Assembly (NCBI GenBank): GCA_902771745.1
Contig: CACXYG010000118.1
Location: forward strand, 1 to 5,042
Source of the DNA: an uncultured Erysipelotrichaceae bacterium
GTDB lineage: Bacteria; Bacillota_I; Bacilli_A; RFN20; CAG-288
Length of the DNA stretch: 5,042 bases
Direction: 5' to 3'
The notes below the pieces were generated by a model. It ran no database searches, was not told the origin of the DNA, and saw nothing but the letters and a program-made list of their open reading frames with translations. Of this stretch, positions 1-4,205 are shown piece by piece; within the stretch, counting starts at the first letter, position 1, and each line of letters begins with the position of its first letter. The position numbers were made by a program, and so were the translations under genes.

Positions 1-189
1 GATGCTGGTAACTTCGTCAAGATGGTAGAGGAACATCAATCCATCAAGATTTGTTGTCCAGAAGAGATTGCCTATATCAATGGATGGATCAGTGAAGAAC
101 ACTTAAGAGATCTTGGTCAATCCATGCAAAAGAATGAGTATGGACAATATCTCTTAAGAGTTGCTGGTAGCAAAATACATTTATACTAG
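1..189 (+). CDS. rfbA: Glucose-1-phosphate thymidylyltransferase, C-terminal part (5' end outside window)
   Basis: Frame 1 is open from the first base to a TAG at 187-189 and encodes 62 residues. The segment reads CCPEEIAYINGWIS near residues 18-31, then a helix ending in YGQYLLRVAG. This is the usual C-terminal signature of RmlA/RfbA (PEEIA...G.I...YGQYLL). The enzyme makes dTDP-glucose from glucose-1-phosphate and dTTP in the cytoplasm, the first step to dTDP-L-rhamnose. The nucleotidyltransferase core with its catalytic residues lies upstream of the window and cannot be checked. The last few residues (SKIHLY) extend slightly past the usual end. The three genes that follow encode the other three steps of the same pathway, which supports the call strongly despite the short fragment. 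Confidence 0.88.
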   Translation, partial: DAGNFVKMVEEHQSIKICCPEEIAYINGWISEEHLRDLGQSMQKNEYGQYLLRVAGSKIHLY

Positions 190-209
190 AAAGAAGATAA
201 ATAGATAAA

Positions 210-788
210 ATGGCATTCACATTCCACAAAACAGATATCGAAGGTGTCTATATCATTGAACCACAGTGTTTTGGTGATGACAGAGGATACTTCATGGAGA
301 CTTATCAGAAAGATCTTTTCGATAAGGCTGGTTTGAATTATAACTTTGTTCAATCCAATCAGTCTAAGTCTCATAAAGGTGTACTTAGAGGATTACATTT
401 CCAGACAAGAAAACCACAGGCGAAACTTGTCAGAGTCGTCGAGGGCGAAGTCTACGACGTCGCCGTCGACTTGAGAAAAGACTCTCAAACCTATGGTAAA
501 TATGTTGGTGTAGTTCTCTCTGCTGAGAAACATAACATGTTCATGATTCCAAGAGGCTTTGCTCATGGTTTTGTCGTACTTAGTGAAACTGCCATCTTTG
601 AATATCAATGTGATGATGTTTATGATCCTGGCTTTGAAGGTGGTATCATGTGGAATGATCCAGAAGTCAATATCAAGTGGCCATATGAAGGTGAATTAGA
701 TTTATCTCCAAAGGATCAGAAACATCCTACTTTGAAAGATGCTCATATCGAATTTGGTATGAAAGATGGTCATTTACAGGTGTTATAG
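210..788 (+). CDS. rfbC: dTDP-4-dehydrorhamnose 3,5-epimerase
   Basis: This is a 192-residue cupin-fold epimerase of normal family length. It converts dTDP-4-dehydro-6-deoxyglucose to dTDP-4-dehydro-L-rhamnose. Visible signatures are DDRGYFMETY (residues 23-32), VLRGLHFQ (58-65) with the expected catalytic His63, Lys72 in the QAKLVR strand, PRGFAHGF (114-121), Tyr132 in FEYQCDD, and LSPKD ending in Asp169. These match the His/Tyr/Asp active-site set known for RmlC, so the enzyme is probably active. ATG 210 is the only sensible start because the N terminus matches the family. Its ribosome site is weak: only a purine-rich AGAAAGAAG at 188-196, set rather far upstream and overlapping the rfbA stop. 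The gap to rfbA is 20 bases and to rfbD 3 bases, so all are probably cotranscribed. Codons at about 434-470 are unusually GC-rich for the gene. Confidence 0.96.
   Translation: MAFTFHKTDIEGVYIIEPQCFGDDRGYFMETYQKDLFDKAGLNYNFVQSNQSKSHKGVLRGLHFQTRKPQAKLVRVVEGEVYDVAVDLRKDSQTYGKYVGVVLSAEKHNMFMIPRGFAHGFVVLSETAIFEYQCDDVYDPGFEGGIMWNDPEVNIKWPYEGELDLSPKDQKHPTLKDAHIEFGMKDGHLQVL
301..326. repeat. 26-bp imperfect palindrome inside rfbC
   Basis: CTTATC at 301-306 pairs with GATAAG at 321-326, and the inner AAAGA/TCTTT also pair. Only the two bases between these blocks fail; read as RNA they give one A-C mismatch and one G-U pair. It lies in the codons for TYQKDLFDKA. Palindromes of this quality are not strongly unexpected in 5 kb, so this is recorded as structure only. 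Confidence 0.5.
438..470. repeat. GC-rich inverted repeat inside rfbC
   Basis: GTCGAGGGCGA (438-448) and TCGCCGTCGAC (460-470) are inverted copies with 10 of 11 bases pairing and an 11-base loop. The stretch is much richer in GC than its surroundings. It encodes the conserved VVEGEVYDVAVDL strand segment, using GTC, GAC, GCC and GGC codons that are rare in the rest of the gene. Alternating Val/Asp codons partly explain the symmetry. Confidence 0.55.
777..782 (+). promoter_or_regulatory. Probable ribosome binding site of rfbD inside rfbC
   Basis: CAGGTG lies in the last codons of rfbC, nine bases before ATG 792. The match to the Shine-Dalgarno consensus is partial, but position and spacing fit. 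The rfbC stop (786-788) lies between the site and the start, so translational coupling is likely. Confidence 0.5.
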
Positions 789-791
789 AAT

Positions 792-1895
792 ATGATTACA
801 AAAGATTCAAGAATCCTAGTTACCGGTTTCAAAGGTCAACTTGGATATGATTGCGTAAGAGAACTCAAAGAACGTGGATATACCAACGTTCTAGGTATTG
901 ATATTGAAGATTTAGATATTACAGATGAACAAGCAGTTCATAAGTTCATCAATGACTACAAACCTAACGTTGTCATGCATAATGCTGCCTGGACAGCTGT
1001 AGATAAAGCAGAACAGATGCCAGATGCTGTCTATAAGGTGAATTCCTTAGGCCCAAAATATATTGCTGAAGCCTGTAAAGAAGTAGATGCTACTATGTTC
1101 TATATCTCCACTGACTATGTCTTTGAAGGTAAAGGAGATAAGGCTTATGAAGTAGATGATCCAAAAGTGGGATTATCTGTCTATGGTAAGACAAAGTCTC
1201 AAGGTGAAGACTTTGTCAGACAAGCCATAGACAAATACTTCATCATCCGTATCTCTTGGGTGTTTGGCATCAATGGTAAGAATTTCATTAAGACCATGTT
1301 ATCTTTAGCAGAAAGAGGTCTTAAAGAATTAAATGTTGTCTGTGACCAGATAGGTAGTCCTACCTATACCTATGATTTATCCAAACTCATGTGTGACATG
1401 ATGGTTACTGATAAGTATGGTATCTATCATACTACCAATGAAGGTTTCTGTTCTTGGGCAGAGTTTGCTTCCTATATCTTCAAGGTTGCTGGTATTGATA
1501 TGAAGGTCAATCCAGTAACAACTGAAGAATACAAGAAGTTAGTACCTAACCAAGCAGATAGACCATTGAACAGTAGAATGTCTAAATCCAGTTTAGATAA
1601 AGCTGGATTTAATAGATTGCCTTCTTGGCAAGATGCCACGGAAAGATACATCAAGCAATTGATTATTCACTATAATAGTGTTGATGCAAGTCTCTATCTT
1701 TTACCACTTATCAAGAAGAATTCTATAAATACCCTTGAGCTCAAGATGCTGAATCAATTTGTTTCATATAATTCATTTTGTGATTTCGTTAAATGTGGAA
1801 TAAACAATCTCGGAAATATTTTAAAAGAAGTGTACACAAGTTATAACGAGAAAGATCAAATAATCTCACTTGAATATACGTTGCAGGGAGAGTAA
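792..1895 (+). CDS. rfbD: dTDP-4-dehydrorhamnose reductase with an abnormal C-terminal tail
   Basis: The enzyme reduces dTDP-4-dehydro-L-rhamnose to dTDP-L-rhamnose with NAD(P)H, the last step of the pathway. Residues 1-290 are a typical SDR-type RmlD: the nucleotide-binding loop TGFKGQLG (11-18), HNAAWTAVDKAE (63-74), STDYVF (106-111), the catalytic YGKTK (Tyr131, Lys135), DQIGSPTYT (185-193), and a C-terminal RPLNSRMS...LPSWQDATERYIKQL (257-290). RmlD proteins normally end within a few residues of that last motif, at roughly 280-300 residues. This one continues to 367. The extra segment, listed separately, has no similarity I recognise and differs in composition. The catalytic core is complete, so activity is expected unless the tail disturbs folding. 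It starts 3 bases after rfbC and stops 6 bases before rfbB. Confidence 0.95.
   Translation: MITKDSRILVTGFKGQLGYDCVRELKERGYTNVLGIDIEDLDITDEQAVHKFINDYKPNVVMHNAAWTAVDKAEQMPDAVYKVNSLGPKYIAEACKEVDATMFYISTDYVFEGKGDKAYEVDDPKVGLSVYGKTKSQGEDFVRQAIDKYFIIRISWVFGINGKNFIKTMLSLAERGLKELNVVCDQIGSPTYTYDLSKLMCDMMVTDKYGIYHTTNEGFCSWAEFASYIFKVAGIDMKVNPVTTEEYKKLVPNQADRPLNSRMSKSSLDKAGFNRLPSWQDATERYIKQLIIHYNSVDASLYLLPLIKKNSINTLELKMLNQFVSYNSFCDFVKCGINNLGNILKEVYTSYNEKDQIISLEYTLQGE
869..892. repeat. Short inverted repeat in rfbD
   Basis: AGAACGT (869-875) and ACGTTCT (886-892) form a perfect 7-bp stem. GG and CC just inside can extend it past a bulged A. It lies in codons for the ERGYTNVLG segment. Seven-base stems of this kind are expected several times per window by chance, so no function is claimed. 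Confidence 0.4.
1350..1367. repeat. Tight inverted repeat in rfbD
   Basis: ATAGGTAG (1350-1357) and CTACCTAT (1360-1367) are perfect inverted copies separated by two bases. They cover the codons of the conserved DQIGSPTYT motif. As RNA the innermost pair would open, leaving a 7-bp stem with a 4-base loop. Confidence 0.45.
1583..1611. repeat. 9-bp inverted repeat near the end of the rfbD core
   Basis: TAAATCCAG (1583-1591) and CTGGATTTA (1603-1611) pair perfectly across an 11-base loop. The repeat lies about 50 bases before the point where the normal RmlD sequence ends and the extra tail begins. Confidence 0.5.
1662..1892 (+). other. Unexplained 77-codon extension fused to rfbD
   Basis: These codons encode residues 291-367 of the rfbD product, beyond the normal family end. 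By hand count the segment (with its stop) is about 29-30% GC, against about 38% in 240 sampled bases of the core. ATA and TCA codons occur three times each in the tail but are scarce in the core. The other two frames stop at the junction: TGA at 1660-1662 and TAA TAG at 1673-1678. The peptide is mixed, roughly LLPLIKKNS, then NQFVSYNSFCDFVKCGINNLGNILKEVY, then DQIISLEYTL. It looks globular rather than disordered, with no membrane segment or repeat. I recognise no family. It could be the remains of a former separate gene fused by a frameshift, an inserted fragment, or a lineage-specific domain. An in-frame ATG at 1746 lacks a clear ribosome site. Confidence 0.7.
1886..1892 (+). promoter_or_regulatory. 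Ribosome binding site of rfbB inside the rfbD tail
   Basis: GGGAGAG at 1886-1892 lies about nine bases before ATG 1902 and is the best Shine-Dalgarno match for rfbB. It is formed by the last two full codons of the extension (GGA GAG) and the base before them. The tail region therefore carries the translation signal of the next gene. Confidence 0.7.
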
Positions 1896-1901
1896 TTAGT
1901 C

Positions 1902-2918
1902 ATGTCAAAATTCTTAGTCACCGGCGGAGCCGGATTTATCGGAGGTAACTTCCTCCATACGATGGTCGATAGATATCCAAACGATACCTATGTCTGTATC
2001 GATGCTTTGACCTATGCGGGTAACATGGAAACATTAGAACCCATCATGAACAGACCAAACTTCAAGTTTGTCCATGAGAATATCTGCAACAGGGAAGCTG
2101 TGTTCAAACTCTTTGAGGAAGAGCATTTTGACTATGTCATCAATTTTGCTGCGGAATCTCATGTAGATAGATCTATTGAGAATCCGGGTATCTTCCTCAA
2201 TACCAATATCATTGGTACACAGACTTTAATGGATGCCTGTAGAAAGTATGGTATCAAGAGATATCATCAGGTATCCACTGATGAAGTCTATGGTGATCTT
2301 CCTTTAGATAGACCAGACTTGTTCTTCACGGAGAATACTCCTATTAGAACATCTAGTCCATATTCTGCTTCTAAAGCTTCTGCGGACTTGTTAGTCATGG
2401 CCTATCATAGAACCTTTGGTTTACCTATCACCATCTCTAGATGTTCTAATAACTATGGCCCTTATCAGTTCCCAGAGAAGTTGATTCCACTAATCATTCA
2501 AAAGGCTTCAAGAAACAAATCCTTACCAATCTATGGTAAAGGTGAGAATGTCAGAGACTGGTTATATGTCGGTGATCATAACAACGCCATCAATCTTATC
2601 GTCCGTAACGGTAAGGATGGTGAAGTCTACAATATCGGTGGACATAATGAGAGAACCAATCTTCAGGTGGTCAAGACCATTCTCAAAGTTCTAGGTAAGC
2701 CTGAATCTTTAATTACCTATGTCACTGATAGACCTGGTCATGATTTAAGATATGCGATGGATCCAACCAAGATTGAGACTGAACTTGGTTGGAAGCCTAC
2801 CTATAACTTTGAGACTGGTATTGTTCCAACAATCGAATGGAATTTAAAGAACCAGACCTGGTTACAGCATGTTGAATCTGGTGAATACATGAAATGGATG
2901 GAAAGATACAAGAAATAA
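1902..2918 (+). CDS. rfbB: dTDP-glucose 4,6-dehydratase
   Basis: This 338-residue SDR-family enzyme is of normal length. It converts dTDP-glucose to dTDP-4-dehydro-6-deoxyglucose using bound NAD+ and supplies the substrate of the epimerase RfbC. Visible motifs are the NAD-binding GGAGFIGG (Gly8, Gly11, Gly14), FAAESHVDRSI (82-92), the catalytic Thr126-Asp127-Glu128 triplet in STDEVYGD, the Tyr154...Lys158 pair in SPYSASK, SRCSNNYGPYQFPEKLIPL (179-197), RDWLYVGDHNNAI (218-230) and DRPGHDLRYAMD (276-287). Every key residue is present. ATG 1902 is fixed by the family N terminus and a good ribosome site at 1886-1892. It lies 6 bases after rfbD. The stop codon sits inside an AT-rich hairpin that may mark the end of the rhamnose module. 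Confidence 0.97.
   Translation: MSKFLVTGGAGFIGGNFLHTMVDRYPNDTYVCIDALTYAGNMETLEPIMNRPNFKFVHENICNREAVFKLFEEEHFDYVINFAAESHVDRSIENPGIFLNTNIIGTQTLMDACRKYGIKRYHQVSTDEVYGDLPLDRPDLFFTENTPIRTSSPYSASKASADLLVMAYHRTFGLPITISRCSNNYGPYQFPEKLIPLIIQKASRNKSLPIYGKGENVRDWLYVGDHNNAINLIVRNGKDGEVYNIGGHNERTNLQVVKTILKVLGKPESLITYVTDRPGHDLRYAMDPTKIETELGWKPTYNFETGIVPTIEWNLKNQTWLQHVESGEYMKWMERYKK
1921..1956. repeat. Two adjacent small GC-rich hairpins at the start of rfbB
   Basis: CCGGC/GCCGG (1921-1925, 1929-1933) with a 3-base loop, and GGAGG/CCTCC (1941-1945, 1952-1956) with a 6-base loop, follow the start codon by about 20 and 40 bases. They encode the glycine-rich NAD loop, whose GG codons favour such symmetry, so the pairing may be incidental. 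Confidence 0.4.
2762..2793. repeat. 10-bp perfect inverted repeat in rfbB
   Basis: TCCAACCAAG (2762-2771) and CTTGGTTGGA (2784-2793) pair perfectly across a 12-base loop. The repeat lies in the codons after the YAMD motif (residues 287-298, ending in ELGW). No T-run follows, so it is not an ordinary intrinsic terminator. Confidence 0.7.
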
Positions 2919-2936
2919 TAAGATTTCTTATTATTT
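2913..2936 (+). terminator. AT-rich hairpin over the rfbB stop codon, possible weak terminator
   Basis: AAATAATAAG (2913-2922) and CTTATTATTT (2927-2936) form a perfect 10-bp stem with a 4-base ATTT loop. The stop TAA (2916-2918) lies in the left arm. The right arm plus the next base gives ATTATTTT but there is no long T-run, and only one GC pair is present. The stem is therefore weak, and partial termination or protection of the upstream mRNA end is more likely than full termination. It separates the rhamnose genes from the polymerase gene. Confidence 0.45.
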
Positions 2937-2941
2937 TCCGT

Positions 2942-2947
2942 TATAAT
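2942..2947 (+). promoter_or_regulatory. Possible -10 box before the polymerase gene
   Basis: A perfect TATAAT lies 25 bases before ATG 2973 and just after the rfbB hairpin. At the usual 16-18 base spacing upstream I see only TAAGAT-like sequence, a poor -35 box, and there is no TG extension. A minor internal promoter is possible, but such a match also arises easily in AT-rich spacers. Confidence 0.35.
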
Positions 2948-2972
2948 GTTATCTATTGATGTATTTAATTAG

Positions 2973-4205
2973 ATGAACATGCAAAACATGAAATGTCGAT
3001 TCATCGTCAATCCGTTCTTCTGGTTCACCTTCGTATGGACCTTGATTTTGCTGATTCATACTTTAAATATGCTAGAGATCTATCCAGCAGCACCCACTGA
3101 GTTATTTATCTTTATGATAGGGATACTTTTACTCAGTGTTGTTTTTGGTGTTATCTATCAAAAAGTATTCCTGAAAGGCAGAACTCAAATCGCATTAGAC
3201 AATGATAATCCAAACTGGGTTTGGATTATCGCCTGTCTAGGAGGATTTATCCTAGAAGTTCTCTATTCCAGGATGATTCCAATATTAGAAGTCTTTAAAG
3301 GTAACACCTCTTCTTATCAAGAGTTTGGCATTCCTCATTTTACCTTTGTGATTGTTTCCATGACAATTGCTTTAACTGGCATTGCCAGTGTAAAGCTGTT
3401 CTATGGAAAAGAGCACAAAGGTATCCATATCGCTACCATCTTAATGTGTCTAGGTATCTTCTTACTATCTTATTCTAGAGGTATTCTAATCTTTGCTTTC
3501 TTAATCGTCTTAGCCGTCTTTTTAACCAAGATTCGTTTTTCTTTATCCACCATTGTCTTTTTAATTGTTTTAGCTGTCATCGGTTCGATATTGTTCAATG
3601 CAGCCGGCAATATCAGACAAAACGCCGCATTTAATGATTCTACCTACATCATGGATATTGCCGGCTTCAAAGATGAATATCGATTCTTGTCTCCATTTTC
3701 ATGGGTGATAACCTATGTGGATACTCCTCTTGGTAATCTCTGCTATAACTTTGTCAATGTAGAGCCATTAAACGATACTACTGGTTTACTTAGTCAACTG
3801 ATACCAGACTTCATCAGTAAACGTATCTTCCCCAATTACAATTCTTCTTTGGTTTTGGTTCAACCAGGACTTACTGCCTCCAGCATGTTTGCTGGTGGCT
3901 ATAAGTATTATGGTCTACTAGGTATGTTTTTAAGTTATATCGAGTTAGTTGCTTTAGTCTTCATCTGTGCCTTTGTCACCAGAAAGAACACCAAGATATT
4001 CTTAGCCACCACTGCTTCCTTAAGCATCATGGCAGCCATGACCTTCTTTGATAACATGGTCACCTATTCTGGTTACTCTTTCTTCTTGATCTTCTATATC
4101 ATCTATCGCTTCTTTGCTCATGATGATACGGAGTATATCATGAGTCAACAAGTGATAGACTACATCATCATCAACTATGATGATTTTGAGGAGTTATTAG
4201 CATGA
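2973..4205 (+). CDS. wzy: Probable Wzy oligosaccharide repeat-unit polymerase (multi-pass membrane protein)
   Basis: The product has 410 residues with about nine or ten hydrophobic segments, near 14-33, 42-64, 82-100, 122-145, 151-184 (two close segments), 190-208, 312-335, 341-358 and 367-382. A long, mostly polar loop spans about 210-310. Segment number, length, the large late loop and the SRG motif (Ser168-Arg169-Gly170) before a hydrophobic helix fit O-antigen/capsule polymerases. These join lipid-linked repeat units on the outer face of the membrane. Sequences in this family diverge strongly, so the assignment rests on topology and neighbours. ATG 2973 directly follows an in-frame TAG, so no longer form exists; ATGs at 2979 and 2988 are alternatives. 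None has a clear Shine-Dalgarno sequence. A flippase or an acyltransferase are less likely alternatives. The gene overlaps the next by 4 bases. Confidence 0.75.
   Translation: MNMQNMKCRFIVNPFFWFTFVWTLILLIHTLNMLEIYPAAPTELFIFMIGILLLSVVFGVIYQKVFLKGRTQIALDNDNPNWVWIIACLGGFILEVLYSRMIPILEVFKGNTSSYQEFGIPHFTFVIVSMTIALTGIASVKLFYGKEHKGIHIATILMCLGIFLLSYSRGILIFAFLIVLAVFLTKIRFSLSTIVFLIVLAVIGSILFNAAGNIRQNAAFNDSTYIMDIAGFKDEYRFLSPFSWVITYVDTPLGNLCYNFVNVEPLNDTTGLLSQLIPDFISKRIFPNYNSSLVLVQPGLTASSMFAGGYKYYGLLGMFLSYIELVALVFICAFVTRKNTKIFLATTASLSIMAAMTFFDNMVTYSGYSFFLIFYIIYRFFAHDDTEYIMSQQVIDYIIINYDDFEELLA
3204..3230. repeat. 12-bp perfect hairpin in wzy
   Basis: GATAATCCAAAC (3204-3215) and GTTTGGATTATC (3219-3230) pair perfectly around a 3-base TGG loop; a T-G pair may extend it by one. 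It covers the codons of residues 78-86 (DNPNWVWII), entering the third hydrophobic segment. A second, 7-bp hairpin follows at 3236-3256 (TCTAGGA/TCCTAGA). No T-run follows either. Confidence 0.8.
3602..3666. repeat. 13-bp perfect inverted repeat in wzy around a 39-base spacer
   Basis: AGCCGGCAATATC (3602-3614) and GATATTGCCGGCT (3654-3666) are exact inverted copies. The spacer of 39 bases is 13 whole codons, residues 215-227, in the first part of the large polar loop. The arms are GC-rich for this gene. Reading the spacer in the inverted orientation also gives no stop codon. Confidence 0.75.
4117..4144. repeat. Bulged 12-bp hairpin near the end of wzy
   Basis: CTCATGAT (4117-4124), a bulged G at 4125 and ATAC (4126-4129) pair with GTATATCATGAG (4133-4144) around a GGA loop. 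It encodes AHDDTEYIMSQ, after the last hydrophobic segment, and precedes the glycosyltransferase start by about 60 bases. No T-run follows. Confidence 0.65.
4188..4193 (+). promoter_or_regulatory. Ribosome binding site of the glycosyltransferase gene, inside wzy
   Basis: GAGGAG sits eight bases before ATG 4202, within the wzy codons for EE. It is a strong match and fixes the start of the next gene. With the 4-base ATGA overlap it implies translational coupling. Confidence 0.85.

Noticed and set aside
151..160. Palindrome CTCTTAAGAG at the end of rfbA, and a similar one at 2167-2176
   Set aside because: Ten-base palindromes need only five matched pairs, so several are expected by chance in a window of this size.
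186..374. Open frame of 62 codons on the - strand
   Set aside because: It overlaps the well-supported start of rfbC, has no recognisable product or ribosome site, and reads as a shadow of the + strand gene.
393..608. Open frame of 71 codons on the - strand
   Set aside because: It lies wholly inside rfbC, whose protein motifs are all intact on the + strand.
1472..1654. Open frame of 60 codons on the - strand in rfbD
   Set aside because: It lies inside the conserved RmlD core and shows no independent coding signal.
1671..1676. TATAAT at the rfbD core/tail junction as a promoter for rfbB
   Set aside because: No acceptable -35 box at proper spacing, no TG extension, and it lies within an open coding frame.
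1668..1745. Palindromes CACTATAATAGTG (1668-1680) and CTTGAGCTCAAG (1734-1745) as operators in the tail
   Set aside because: They need only six matched pairs each, and one or two of this size are expected by chance in 5 kb; there is no regulator context.
1662..1892. Tail of rfbD as a fused RmlC or other dTDP-sugar enzyme domain
   Set aside because: The tail lacks the RmlC signatures (RGLHFQ, PRGFAHGF), and a complete separate rfbC is present just upstream.
1655..1900. Insertion sequence or transposon remnant between rfbD and rfbB
   Set aside because: I saw no terminal inverted repeats or flanking target duplication, and the peptide shows no transposase motif.
2762..2793. Hairpin in rfbB as an intrinsic terminator
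   Set aside because: It has no following T-run and lies 120 bases before the stop codon of an intact gene.
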